Positions 1-8,329 of a DNA stretch of 64,000 nt are shown here, one piece after another (within the stretch, counting starts at the first letter, position 1; each line of letters begins with the position of its first letter). A program made the translations under genes and the position numbers. Under the pieces are notes generated by a model. That model was not told where the DNA came from and did no database searches. It worked only from the letters and a program-made list of their open reading frames with translations. The stretch comes from Puniceicoccaceae bacterium (GTDB lineage: Bacteria; Verrucomicrobiota; Verrucomicrobiia; Opitutales; Coraliomargaritaceae). Where the stretch lies: positions 37,772-101,771 of the forward strand of contig PBYS01000121.1 in assembly GCA_002729725.1 (NCBI GenBank), read 5' to 3'.

Positions 1-266
1 TCGGCTTCGAAGTATTCCTTGCGATCGCCCGGATAGGTCACACGCCGAACCAAGCCCCAGCCGACAAGGTCGCGCAAATTACTGTTGGCGTTGCCGCGGC
101 TGATTTTGAGCGCCTGCATGACTTCGTTGGTGTCGGTGGGCTCCACCGCCAGCATGAGAAAGGCATGGATCTGCGCCATGGTGCGGTTAATGCCCCAGCT
201 GCTACCGAGCGTGCCCCACTGTGCTATAAAATCGGCCTTTGTCTTTGCAAAATCTTCGCTGTTCAT
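1..266 (-). CDS. GbsR/MarR family transcriptional regulator (partial, runs off the left edge)
   Basis: The first 88 codons of a DNA-binding regulator are present; the C-terminus lies outside the window. The protein begins MNSEDFAKTKADFIAQWG and reaches a winged-helix segment (residues about 46-88) with the helix-turn-helix motif MQALKISRGNANSNLRDLV, followed by VRRVTYPGDRKEYFEAE at the wing. The SRGNxSxNLRxL pattern followed by GDRKEYF is typical of the GbsR/MarR family, which is known for repressing osmoprotectant or dehydrogenase genes. The ATG start is at 264-266. A perfect palindrome lies 4 bases upstream, which suggests autoregulation. The preceding gene on the same strand is a succinate-semialdehyde dehydrogenase, a possible target, but no second copy of the palindrome was seen in front of that gene. 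Confidence 0.85.
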   Translation of the reverse strand, partial: MNSEDFAKTKADFIAQWGTLGSSWGINRTMAQIHAFLMLAVEPTDTNEVMQALKISRGNANSNLRDLVGWGLVRRVTYPGDRKEYFEA

Positions 267-270
267 GATT

Positions 271-296
271 GAAGTTTCAGTAATTACTGAAACTTC
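271..296. promoter_or_regulatory. Perfect 26-bp operator palindrome
   Basis: The two 13-base halves, GAAGTTTCAGTAA and its exact complement, form an uninterrupted palindrome. Its 3' edge is 4 bases from the regulator start codon and it sits where transcription from the TATAAT box at 306-311 would begin. A long perfect palindrome with a TTTCAGTAATTACTGAAA core directly upstream of a GbsR/MarR gene is what an autorepression operator should look like. Binding by the adjacent regulator is inferred. Confidence 0.75.
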
Positions 297-305
297 GTCA
301 AGTAT

Positions 306-311
306 ATTATA
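306..311 (-). promoter_or_regulatory. -10 box of the GbsR/MarR regulator gene
   Basis: TATAAT is present on the minus strand, preceded by TG one base upstream. The expected start of transcription, about 7 bases downstream, falls at the upstream edge of the palindrome at 271-296. No good -35 box is visible at the usual spacing, only a weak TTCAAA at 327-332. Confidence 0.5.
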
Positions 312-361
312 CACGTAAATTATTATTTTGAAGGCAGAACAAGTTCCGCAATGACTGCTGC

Positions 362-1822
362 TTAAAGCCCGCCCATGCAGAGGTATTTCGTTTCGATGTA
401 ATCATCGACCCCATATTTGGAACCTTCGCGACCGTGCCCGGATTCTTTGACTCCACCGAAGGGAGCCATCGGATTGGAGATTCCGGACTCATTAATACCG
501 ACCATGCCATAGTCGAGGGCTTCACTGACGCGCCAGATGCGGGCGTAGTCGCGGCTGTAGAAGTAGGCTGCAAGCCCGAACTCGGTATCGTTGGCCAGCT
601 GAATCGCCTCGGCCTCGGTCTCGAATTTGAAAACAGGCGCCACGGGGCCAAAAATCTCTTCCTTAAAACAGCGCATGGAGGGCGCGCAGTCGCGCAGCAC
701 TGTCGGCTGATAGAAGCAGTCGCCGAGCTCTGAGCCTTGTCCGCCAACCGTCGCAACCGCACCTGCTCCAAGCGCCTCGCTCACGATCGCCTGCACACTG
801 TCAACGGCGCTCGGACGAATCAGTGGCCCCATCGTGACCGCCTCATCGGCACCATTGCCCAGTTGGAATTTCTCTGTTTCCTGGCTGAGTTTGTCCACGA
901 AGGCGTCATACACATCCGCGTGCACCAATAGACGGTTCGCGCACACACAGGTTTGCCCGGCATTACGAAATTTCGCGGCCATGGCTCCTGCGACCGCCGC
1001 ATCGAGATCGGCATCGTCAAATACGATAAAGGGCGCATTCCCTCCCAGTTCCATGGAGGTGCGCTTAACGGTGTCGGCGCACTGCTGCATCAGCTTCTTG
1101 CCAGTCGCGGTGGACCCCGTGAAGGTGAGCTTACGTACGATCGGATTGGCGGTCAGCTCGCCGCCGATCACGGATGAGTCACTGCCACACACGACATTGA
1201 ATACGCCGGGCGGCAGACCCGCCTCTTCGCCCAGTGCGGCTAAAGCGAGTGCCGACAGCGGAGTTTCTTTAGCTGGCTTGGCCACAAAGGTGCAGCCCAC
1301 CGCCAAGGCCGCGGCGACTTTGCGCGCAAGCATGGCATTGGGGAAATTCCACGGTGTGATGGCGGCCACCACGCCGACCGGACGCTTCAAGACAAGCACC
1401 CGTTGATCCTGACTGGGTGCCGCCAAGATATCGCCATCGATGCGTTTGGCCTCCTCCGCAAACCATTCTAAATAATGCGCCCCATAGGCGATCTCTCCCT
1501 TGGCCTCGGAGAGCACCTTGCCTTGCTCGGCAGTCAACAAAGCCGCAAGGGCGTCCTGATGCTGCATAACTAAATCGAACCAGCGCCGTAAAATATCTGC
1601 ACGTGCTTTCGCAGTCTGCGCCTGCCAATCGGGCAGTGCCGCCTCGGCTGCCTCGATGGCGCGCCGCGTCTCCGCGACGCCGCAATCGGCCACTTTCGCG
1701 AGCACTTGACCGTCGACAGGGTTGCGAATATCGAAGCGACGCCCGTCCTCGGCATCGATCCACTCACCGTTCACATAGGCCTGTTGCTGTAGAAGATTTG
1801 AAGCTAGTTTCGTCTCAGTCAT
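362..1822 (-). CDS. gabD: Succinate-semialdehyde dehydrogenase (NAD(P)+), aldehyde dehydrogenase family
   Basis: This enzyme oxidises succinate semialdehyde to succinate with NAD(P)+ as the last step of the GABA shunt. At 486 residues it has the usual GabD length. The catalytic glutamate is in MELGGNAPFIVFDDADLD (around residue 258) and the nucleophilic cysteine in NAGQTCVCANR (around residue 290). The substrate/cofactor segment ITPWNFPNAMLARK lies near residue 155, and the C-terminal PFGGVKESGHGREGSKYG matches SSADH. The ATG at 1820-1822 is chosen because MTETKLASNLLQQQAYVNG aligns with the family N-terminus; an upstream in-frame ATG would add 41 unrelated residues. A GbsR-type regulator gene follows on the same strand 95 bases downstream. 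Another semialdehyde substrate cannot be excluded. Confidence 0.88.
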   Translation of the reverse strand: MTETKLASNLLQQQAYVNGEWIDAEDGRRFDIRNPVDGQVLAKVADCGVAETRRAIEAAEAALPDWQAQTAKARADILRRWFDLVMQHQDALAALLTAEQGKVLSEAKGEIAYGAHYLEWFAEEAKRIDGDILAAPSQDQRVLVLKRPVGVVAAITPWNFPNAMLARKVAAALAVGCTFVAKPAKETPLSALALAALGEEAGLPPGVFNVVCGSDSSVIGGELTANPIVRKLTFTGSTATGKKLMQQCADTVKRTSMELGGNAPFIVFDDADLDAAVAGAMAAKFRNAGQTCVCANRLLVHADVYDAFVDKLSQETEKFQLGNGADEAVTMGPLIRPSAVDSVQAIVSEALGAGAVATVGGQGSELGDCFYQPTVLRDCAPSMRCFKEEIFGPVAPVFKFETEAEAIQLANDTEFGLAAYFYSRDYARIWRVSEALDYGMVGINESGISNPMAPFGGVKESGHGREGSKYGVDDYIETKYLCMGGL

Positions 1823-1982
1823 AGCACAAGTAAGGTATACGAGTGCCGACATCCTGCAAGGCTCAGCCACATTTACTGCCACATAGGCAACTCCAGCTGC
1901 CGTCATCCGGATTCGAACCCTTCGCACATTAAGAACATGCCACAATTTGACATTTTGGCATCAATTAAGCTCAGTAAATGGC

Positions 1983-2651
1983 ATGCCAAAGGTTAGACTC
2001 GAATATCGCCATCAACTGAGCCTCAACGACCTACACTTCATCAGTTCCGCGTTGGCAGGCGACAGCCCTCGCGAAGCCGAGGCGATCGCTTACTTACTGG
2101 TCGACCCCGCCACCGTCGACACGATTTTAGACCAGCCCGCGCTCTTGGACTACGTGCTCGCGAGCCCGGACACCCTGCGCATCAGCCCACGCCTTTACTT
2201 TTATCTACTCAGCCGGCACAGCTTGAAAAGCTCCGGCTTAGACAGCCCGCAACTCGCCGACTACGTGTCGGGGGTATTAGAGTTCTTCATGCACGCGGGC
2301 TTCCATCCCCACACCAATGGACGCGGCGTATTCTATGTGGTCGACTGGCTGCAACAAGTCGACTACAGCCCCGCTGGCAAGCGCTACGAGCTCTACGTCA
2401 TGCTCGGCGAGCACCTGCTGTTTTTGACTGGCATCTTTCCCAATTTCATTGAAAAGCGCAGCCAACGCCGTGCCGCGCCGGCACTTTCTTTTTACGAATC
2501 CATCGGCGAGGCCTCCTACCGCTCCGCCACACAACATCCTTTTAGCCAGAAGACAGACACCACTGAGCTCTATCAAAGCATCGCCGACGCCTTCCCTGCC
2601 GTGCGCAGCGCACTCAACGATCTGTCCGATCGCTTGATGTTCCTCGATTAA
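1983..2651 (+). CDS. Conserved-looking protein of unknown function
   Basis: I do not recognise this 222-residue protein. It has no signal peptide, membrane segment or known motif; it reads as a soluble, mostly helical protein (for example PATVDTILDQPALLDYVLAS and LYFYLLSRHSLKSSGLDS). The coding frame is continuous, with GC-rich third positions like the neighbouring real genes. ATG at 1983 is preferred to an in-frame TTG at 1947, although neither has a strong ribosome-binding site. It is divergent from gabD with a 160-base gap, and downstream there are only 71 bases before the convergent YdbH-like gene ends. Confidence 0.6.
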   Translation: MPKVRLEYRHQLSLNDLHFISSALAGDSPREAEAIAYLLVDPATVDTILDQPALLDYVLASPDTLRISPRLYFYLLSRHSLKSSGLDSPQLADYVSGVLEFFMHAGFHPHTNGRGVFYVVDWLQQVDYSPAGKRYELYVMLGEHLLFLTGIFPNFIEKRSQRRAAPALSFYESIGEASYRSATQHPFSQKTDTTELYQSIADAFPAVRSALNDLSDRLMFLD

Positions 2652-2722
2652 GCCTTCAGAGCGAAGCTATGTTTCTAAACATGGATAACAATGCATGCCA
2701 TTGATGCCACATACCGCCGTAT

Positions 2723-4738
2723 TTAAAACTCCAACTCACCACGCTGGATCATGCGCAGCAATTCCATGACACCGGCAGTGTCATCGACATTCACATTGAG
2801 ATCAAAATCCACGGGCACGATCACGTCCCCCTGCTGAGATTCGCCGAAAAGCTCTAATCGAAAGGGGCGTGTGGCATTACCGTCCGGAAATACATCAATG
2901 CTAAATTGCTGCAGCATCAAATCCTCAAAAGCGCGTTCAGCCATCCGGTACTGCTGGTAAGTTGCACTGCCGGCGACCATACCGCGGGTGAGCATGCCCT
3001 CCACATCGTAGCGCAAGCGTGCGCCCTCTGCGGAGTCCACTTCCAGGCGACCGTCCGTCAGGATCGCTTGGCCCTGCTGAAAAGCCCCGACTAAATAGCC
3101 GGATGCGCGGCCACTGATCTCTCCCTTGAATTGTGGCACCACTTGAGCCAGCTGCGACAGATCGACAGAGTTTAACTGTATCCGAAATTTGCTATCGTCG
3201 AGTCGTTGCAAATCGACTTGCATGGGATCGACCCGTAAGCTTCCACCCAGGAATCCTGCCCGCACGGGCGACACCGCGATTGTACCCTCGGGGCCCACCT
3301 GAGTGGACAGTTGTAGCGCATCCAATTCAAAACCAAGCAGAGCCAGACTGCCCACCTGCAATTGAAGGGATTCAGGCACAAATGGCCCCTCGGCCCTACG
3401 TAAATCTACTTGCGCCCATATATCTGTGGCCGTCAGCCCCTGAGAACTCAGCTCCAAACTGGCGACTTTGGCGTCCACCGCTGCGCTGGCTTCGCGAAGC
3501 TCCCAATGCTCAAGCAGACCGCTGCCTTCAACTTGCAGCGCCATCTGCAGACTGAGATCATCGGGCAGTCCCGAAACTTCCAAAGCGCGCAAGAGCTCCG
3601 CATCCAACGCATTCGCTTCCAAATAATAGCGTGCACGACCTGCGCCGCTTAATAAGCGCTGCCAATCATCATGCGCCAACGAGAACGCAATCGACTCTCC
3701 GAGACGAAGTTCCGCAGCGAGCTTCTGATTGTCGAGCCGCACCGCCCAATCACCGCTGGACTCCATCCAAGAGCCCACTCGCACGCGCTCCACGCCTCCC
3801 TTCAGATACGCGCGCTGGTGCCCCCGCCCATCGAAGGCAAAGCCAGCTGCTGCGTTTTGTAAAATCAGCTCCCCTGCAGGTGCATACACCTCGACCGCGC
3901 CTAAGTCGGCCAAAACACAAAAGCTCAATTGATCAGGCTCCGAGCCTAGCCAACGCGCATACCCCGAAGCATCGACAAAGCCATCTGCCCCTTGCAATGC
4001 GTTCAGATAAATCTCGCCCGCGGCCTCGGTCCACACTGACGAGAGCTCGCTTAAATAGCTGGCTTGAAAAGTATCCCAATCGTTGGCACGCAGGGTAAAG
4101 TCCAGCGACAAGCCAGCGCCCGCGGCCAGCACTTTAACGCGTGCGTCCACATCCACAACAGGGCTGCTCAAACTGGCCGCAAGATGAGTCGCCCCGTCCA
4201 TACCACGTAAAACTGAGAGCTCTAGGCCCCCCTGCATCTGCAGCCCAGCCGCTTCGATCCCCCACTCCTCGATCTTCAACTCCAGCGACGCGACTGGCAA
4301 GGAATCGATTGAACTCGCCCACTGCGCCACTTGCTCTGCAAGCTCGAATGCTTCCTCTCCCGCAGCCCCCTGCTCTGCAACCGCGGGGGGCTCCGCACCT
4401 TCCTCCAACTGATAACGTAGCCGATCGATCTGTATCCGCCCGATAAAGCCAGCCTCGAGCGAATAAAGCTGATTCCACGGGAAAACCACACTTAGGCCCT
4501 CCACTTGCAGATTGTCCTCCAGTCGATAGTGTTTGACCTGTAATCTTACAGCGGAAGCACTCAGGTCGATTGACTCTAGCTCCAGCTGCGCCCCGCTTGC
4601 TTCCAGTCGCGGCAATAATAAGGCCTCAACAATCTCAATCCGCTTGAAATAGAGTAACGCCAGCCCCGCAAATAGTAGCAGTGCCCCCACGAATAGAACG
4701 CGCCTCAAGCAAACCCACATGGACATACGCGCCTTCAC
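2723..4738 (-). CDS. YdbH/AsmA-like envelope protein
   Basis: This 671-residue protein has one N-terminal membrane anchor (residues about 10-30, FVGALLLFAGLALLYF) and then a long beta-rich periplasmic region. The C-terminal part (about residues 480-671) matches the YdbH pattern: a repeated hydrophobic-glycine strand motif such as VRAGFLGGSLRVDPMQVDL, then PQFKGEISGRASGYL, and the terminal MELLRMIQRGELEF. YdbH and other AsmA-like proteins form bridges that move phospholipids between inner and outer membranes in Gram-negative bacteria. Assignment to YdbH rather than a generic AsmA-like protein rests on the C-terminus only. The gene stands alone on its strand, divergent from trpC. Confidence 0.65.
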   Translation of the reverse strand: MKARMSMWVCLRRVLFVGALLLFAGLALLYFKRIEIVEALLLPRLEASGAQLELESIDLSASAVRLQVKHYRLEDNLQVEGLSVVFPWNQLYSLEAGFIGRIQIDRLRYQLEEGAEPPAVAEQGAAGEEAFELAEQVAQWASSIDSLPVASLELKIEEWGIEAAGLQMQGGLELSVLRGMDGATHLAASLSSPVVDVDARVKVLAAGAGLSLDFTLRANDWDTFQASYLSELSSVWTEAAGEIYLNALQGADGFVDASGYARWLGSEPDQLSFCVLADLGAVEVYAPAGELILQNAAAGFAFDGRGHQRAYLKGGVERVRVGSWMESSGDWAVRLDNQKLAAELRLGESIAFSLAHDDWQRLLSGAGRARYYLEANALDAELLRALEVSGLPDDLSLQMALQVEGSGLLEHWELREASAAVDAKVASLELSSQGLTATDIWAQVDLRRAEGPFVPESLQLQVGSLALLGFELDALQLSTQVGPEGTIAVSPVRAGFLGGSLRVDPMQVDLQRLDDSKFRIQLNSVDLSQLAQVVPQFKGEISGRASGYLVGAFQQGQAILTDGRLEVDSAEGARLRYDVEGMLTRGMVAGSATYQQYRMAERAFEDLMLQQFSIDVFPDGNATRPFRLELFGESQQGDVIVPVDFDLNVNVDDTAGVMELLRMIQRGELEF

Positions 4739-4925
4739 TCGCTTTTAGCTTGCGCGAAGAAGCCCTCCACGAGACTCGCATTCGCTTGAGATTTCCGTCC
4801 CCATAATTGAATCATATACTCACAGAGAATACATCCCGACCGTACGCAAGTTCAAGCGAATAGCCGCAAAGCATAAAACTCCGGCTTGAACTTCGCCCAG
4901 AGCGCAGACACCTTCCATCTATAGT

Positions 4926-5723
4926 ATGGACAAATTATCCGAAATCATGGCCGCCAAGCGGCACTCTTTGCGCAACCAGATACGCCCCGTCCGCGATCAG
5001 GAACTGGAGCGCTTGGGCCGTATGCAGACTCAAGGCGGTAGCTTCCTAAAAGCGCTGGCTAAAAAAGACCGCCTCTCCGTAATCGCCGAGATCAAGCGTA
5101 AGTCTCCCTCCGCAGGCGAAATCGCCTCCGCCACCCTCGATGCGGTCGAGCAAGCCCGTGAGTATATCAACGCTGAGGCCGACTGCCTATCCGTATTGAC
5201 TGACACCGATTACTTCGGCGGCACATTAAAAGATCTCTGGGACGTGGTCGAATTCCTCGAATGCCATGGCCGCAAGACGCCTTGCCTGCGTAAAGACTTT
5301 ATGGTGCACCCTGTCCAAGTCGCGGAAGCGGCCGAGGCCGGAGCACGTTGTATTTTGATCATCGTGCGCGCCTTGGCGGACGACGAGATCAAAGCCCTGC
5401 GCGACGCGGCCGGCATCGCGGGCCTCGACGCTCTCTACGAGATCCATGAAGAACGTGAGCTGGAGAAAGCCCTCAAATTCGATCCGAAAATTATAGGAGT
5501 CAACAATCGCGACCTCAAGCGCTTCAAGACCGATCTCGCGACCTCCGAACTCTTGATTCCGCAAATTCCCGACCACATCATCAAAGTCAGTGAGAGCGGC
5601 ATCTTCGACCTCGAAGACGCAGAGCGCGCCAGCGCTTGCGGTGCCGACGCCATACTCGTCGGCGAAGCTCTCATGAAGTCGGAAAATCCCGAAGAACTCA
5701 TCGAAGCCTTCCACAACGCTTAA
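4926..5723 (+). CDS. trpC: Indole-3-glycerol phosphate synthase
   Basis: TrpC converts carboxyphenylaminodeoxyribulose phosphate to indole-3-glycerol phosphate in tryptophan synthesis. The 265-residue single-domain TIM barrel is of normal length and shows all signature blocks: AEIKRKSPSAGEI (substrate-binding lysine), LRKDFMVHPVQV (catalytic lysine), VNNRDLKRFKTDL, SESGIFDLEDAERA and ILVGEALMKS (phosphate-binding end). It is not fused to TrpF and no other trp gene is present, so the pathway genes are dispersed. The ATG at 4926 starts a typical MDKLSEIMAAKR N-terminus. rsmA follows after 45 bases that contain a short direct repeat. Confidence 0.95.
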   Translation: MDKLSEIMAAKRHSLRNQIRPVRDQELERLGRMQTQGGSFLKALAKKDRLSVIAEIKRKSPSAGEIASATLDAVEQAREYINAEADCLSVLTDTDYFGGTLKDLWDVVEFLECHGRKTPCLRKDFMVHPVQVAEAAEAGARCILIIVRALADDEIKALRDAAGIAGLDALYEIHEERELEKALKFDPKIIGVNNRDLKRFKTDLATSELLIPQIPDHIIKVSESGIFDLEDAERASACGADAILVGEALMKSENPEELIEAFHNA

Positions 5724-5734
5724 GGATCGCCCAG

Positions 5735-5764
5735 CTCCTAATTTCTAACTTTCAACTCCTAATT
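5735..5764. repeat. Short direct repeat between trpC and rsmA
   Basis: CTCCTAATT occurs at 5735-5743 and again at 5756-5764, a 21-base period of CTCCTAATTTCTAACTTTCAA followed by a partial second copy. It fills almost the whole trpC-rsmA gap and ends 4 bases before the rsmA start codon. No function is apparent. Confidence 0.6.
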
Positions 5765-5768
5765 CTCC

Positions 5769-6599
5769 TTGCCATTAAGCCCCACAGCCACTCGTGAGCT
5801 CCTCAATCAATTGGAGCACTTTCCCAACAAAAAGCTGGGTCAAAACTTCTTGGTGGACGGCAACATCGTGCGCAAGTCCATCGAGCTCGCAGAGATCGGC
5901 CCCGAGAGTGCTGTCGTCGAGGTCGGCCCCGGCTTGGGTACATTGACACGCGCCATACTCGCCAGCGGCGCTTCACTCTGGGCAGTGGAACGCGACGCGA
6001 CTCTGGCCGAGCACCTGCGCAGGAATGTGCTCCCAGAGCAGCCACGGCTGCAATTGATCGAGGGCGACTGCCTCGACCACCCGATCGCCGAACTCCCCAC
6101 CGAGCGGGCCGAACACGGTTATAAAATCGTGGCCAATCTCCCTTATGCAGTCTCCACCCCATGGATGGATGCCGTGCTCTCGGGACCACTGCCCCAGCGA
6201 ATGGTGCTGATGCTGCAAAAAGAAGCCGCCGACCGCTACGTGGCCCCCCACGGTAGCAAAACCTTTGGCGCGATCTCCATCTTTCTCCAATCTGCCTACC
6301 AGATGCACAGCCGACACCTAGTCTCCGCACAGTGCTTCCACCCAGCGCCCAAGGTTGATTCCGTACTGCTACGGCTGGACTTACGAGACGATGCCGTGCA
6401 CTTCCCCCCAGAAATACGCGCCTGCATCCGACGCATTTTCACCCTGCGCCGCAAGCAACTCGGTAGTCTCTGCCGAAAAGAAAGTACGCCGGGCATCAGC
6501 GCTTGGTTCGAGCACCTACTACAAAAAGGTTACTCTGCGAGCATACGCCCCGAAGAAATCACCTATCAAGATTGGTGTGAACTGCTGCAGTTTTGCTAG
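5769..6599 (+). CDS. rsmA: 16S rRNA (adenine(1518)-N(6)/adenine(1519)-N(6))-dimethyltransferase
   Basis: RsmA (KsgA) dimethylates two adjacent adenines near the 3' end of 16S rRNA during small-subunit maturation. The 276-residue protein has the family N-terminal KKLGQNFLVD (residues 19-28), the SAM-binding VVEVGPGLGTLT (around 49-60), the acidic loop LIEGDCLD, the catalytic NLPYAVSTP (around residue 122) and the C-terminal HPAPKVDSVLLRL block. The start is a TTG at 5769; no in-frame ATG precedes KKLGQNF, and the ribosome-binding site is poor because the upstream gap consists of a repeat. Confidence 0.93.
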   Translation: MPLSPTATRELLNQLEHFPNKKLGQNFLVDGNIVRKSIELAEIGPESAVVEVGPGLGTLTRAILASGASLWAVERDATLAEHLRRNVLPEQPRLQLIEGDCLDHPIAELPTERAEHGYKIVANLPYAVSTPWMDAVLSGPLPQRMVLMLQKEAADRYVAPHGSKTFGAISIFLQSAYQMHSRHLVSAQCFHPAPKVDSVLLRLDLRDDAVHFPPEIRACIRRIFTLRRKQLGSLCRKESTPGISAWFEHLLQKGYSASIRPEEITYQDWCELLQFC

Positions 6600-6710
6600 C
6601 GTCAGGCAAAATTGACGGCTCTTTTACCTTCGTCACAGGAACTTAACCTACAGCGCACCTTTCCAGCTTTCAGCCTAAGTGCGCCCCCACTAGCGTCCGG
6701 CCATACCACT

Positions 6711-7247
6711 ATGGCTGCACATGAAAACATCCACTTAGACGAGCTGATCACACACTCAATCTCCGTCCAGCACAACGAAACACTCGAGACCACCAGCCGA
6801 CTCGCGGCACAACAGGAAGTCGATTTCCTCGCCGTGAAACGCGACGAGACGGTGATCGGCCTATGCTCTGCCGTTAAAATCAATAAATGCCTGAGCGCCC
6901 GCTATGGACACGCCGTCTATGCACAACGCAACGTCGCGGAATTTCTAGTTGAACAGCCGATCATCGTCAAAGACGACACCGACGTGCACCAGGTCTTAAA
7001 ATGCGTATTCAATCGCCATCACGAGGACTTCTATGACGACATCATCATTATAAATCAGCAGGGCCAACTCCGTGGCCTGATCTCCATAGATGCTCTGATT
7101 CGCGTGCAGAACTCACTGCTACACAAACAACTGAAAAAAACCGACGAGCACAAACAGCGCCTACAATGGAAGAACGATCAGCTCGAACACCTGACCAACG
7201 AACTGGAACAAGCCAACAGCAAGCTAATCGAAGCACGAGGCCTTTGA
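6711..7247 (+). CDS. CBS-domain N-terminal part of a broken hybrid sensor kinase
   Basis: This fragment (178 residues from ATG 6711) carries a tandem CBS-like input region (HENIHLDELITHSISVQ at residues 4-20, then DEDFYDD-type and GQLRGLISIDALIRVQ at about 130-145). A coiled coil follows (LKKTDEHKQRLQWKNDQLEH) and ends SKLIEARGL-stop. In intact hybrid kinases the sequence EAR is followed by the HisKA phospho-acceptor domain; here the reading frame stops at 7245-7247, and the next open frame begins directly with the part that normally follows HisKA. The two pieces are therefore best read as one gene with an internal, frame-breaking deletion. A TTG at 6612 could extend the N-terminus by 33 residues that look non-native. 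Confidence 0.6.
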   Translation: MAAHENIHLDELITHSISVQHNETLETTSRLAAQQEVDFLAVKRDETVIGLCSAVKINKCLSARYGHAVYAQRNVAEFLVEQPIIVKDDTDVHQVLKCVFNRHHEDFYDDIIIINQQGQLRGLISIDALIRVQNSLLHKQLKKTDEHKQRLQWKNDQLEHLTNELEQANSKLIEARGL

Positions 7248-7248
7248 C

Positions 7249-8232
7249 TTGCACCAGCTGCTTCGCTCTTGCATCACGCTTTACCAAGAACGCGCTCAAA
7301 GGAAAAACATCCAGCTCAGCTATACCGAGAGTGCACTCCCCTATCAACTGCTGGGGGACACCGTGCGCCTGCGTCAAATCGTCAATAACCTAATCAGCAA
7401 CGCAATCAAGTTTACCCAAGCTGGACAGGTATCGATCATCAGCGAAATTGTCAGCGAACAAACTGATCAAAGCGTCATTCGCATCCGCATTCGCGATACA
7501 GGCATCGGCATCGACCCAGAGAATCTGGCAAATCTGTTCAAGCCATTCGTCCAGGCCGATAGCTCGACTTCGCGTAATTTCGGAGGCACTGGCCTAGGGC
7601 TCTCCATCTCACGCAAGCTCGCGGAATTAATGGGCGGCCAAGTCAATTGCGAGAGCACCCTGGGCGCGGGGTCGGAATTTTACGTCAGCATTCCATTTCA
7701 AAAAAGCAAGCCGGTGGAAGCGACTCCAACAGATCCTCCAGAGCCGAAACCGTGGGCAGGCGAGGCCAGCGACAGTCGCTGCCCCGCCCCCCAAGCGCAC
7801 GCCACACCCGAAAGGATTCATGCGCTTGTGGTCGAAGACAATGCAGTCAACCGTAAGGTCGCGCAGCGATTTTTAAAAAATCTCCACTGCAATGTATATT
7901 TCGCTGAAAATGGGGCCATTGCGATCGAGCGACTTAAAGAACGCACGTTCGACATAGTGTTCATGGACTGTCAAATGCCGGTCATGGACGGCTACACCGC
8001 CACTCGTTTGATTCGCAAAGGAGTATGCGGGGACAACCGAACCAACATATTCATATCAGCCATGACTGCTCACGCCATGCAGGGCGATCGCCAGAAATGC
8101 CTCGACTCCGGCATGGATGCCTATCTAACCAAGCCGATTCGGATGGCTGATCTACGGGCCGTGCTCGACGAATATCGCAGTCAGTCCAAAACACTGGCAC
8201 CATCGCCAGCTAGCATTCAACGCGCGGGCTGA
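7249..8232 (+). CDS. ATPase plus receiver part of a broken hybrid sensor kinase
   Basis: This C-terminal piece (327 residues) holds a HATPase_c domain with the N box VNNLISNAIKFTQAGQVS, G1 box IRDTGIGIDPENLANLFKPF and G2 box FGGTGLGLSISRKLAELMGG, then a proline-rich linker. It ends with a receiver domain with the phospho-acceptor aspartate in IVFMDCQMPVMDGYT and the conserved lysine in YLTKPIRMADL. No histidine phosphorylation box exists in this or the preceding fragment. The frame opens upstream as KHEAFDLHQLLRSC, the usual post-HisKA sequence, shifted by one base relative to the CBS fragment. It might be expressed by re-initiation (the upstream TGA overlaps CTTTGACTTG), giving a kinase-dead ATPase-receiver protein, but decay is likelier. 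Confidence 0.6.
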   Translation: MHQLLRSCITLYQERAQRKNIQLSYTESALPYQLLGDTVRLRQIVNNLISNAIKFTQAGQVSIISEIVSEQTDQSVIRIRIRDTGIGIDPENLANLFKPFVQADSSTSRNFGGTGLGLSISRKLAELMGGQVNCESTLGAGSEFYVSIPFQKSKPVEATPTDPPEPKPWAGEASDSRCPAPQAHATPERIHALVVEDNAVNRKVAQRFLKNLHCNVYFAENGAIAIERLKERTFDIVFMDCQMPVMDGYTATRLIRKGVCGDNRTNIFISAMTAHAMQGDRQKCLDSGMDAYLTKPIRMADLRAVLDEYRSQSKTLAPSPASIQRAG

Positions 8233-8329
8233 GGGCCGATTTTGCTACCAGTCGTCCAAATTCGTGCTGGCCAAATCCTTTGTCACAATGAAATGCTACA
8301 AGCCTCACAAATTGTAGTGCTCATTGATT

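Noticed and set aside
1880..1930. tRNA-like T-loop GGGTTCGAATCC on the minus strand in the gabD upstream region
   Set aside because: The flanking bases do not pair as a T-stem (AAGGG against CGGAT) and no acceptor, D or anticodon arms fit.
5226..5714. 162-residue antisense frame inside trpC
   Set aside because: A mirror of a GC-rich coding sequence; trpC on the plus strand has all family motifs.
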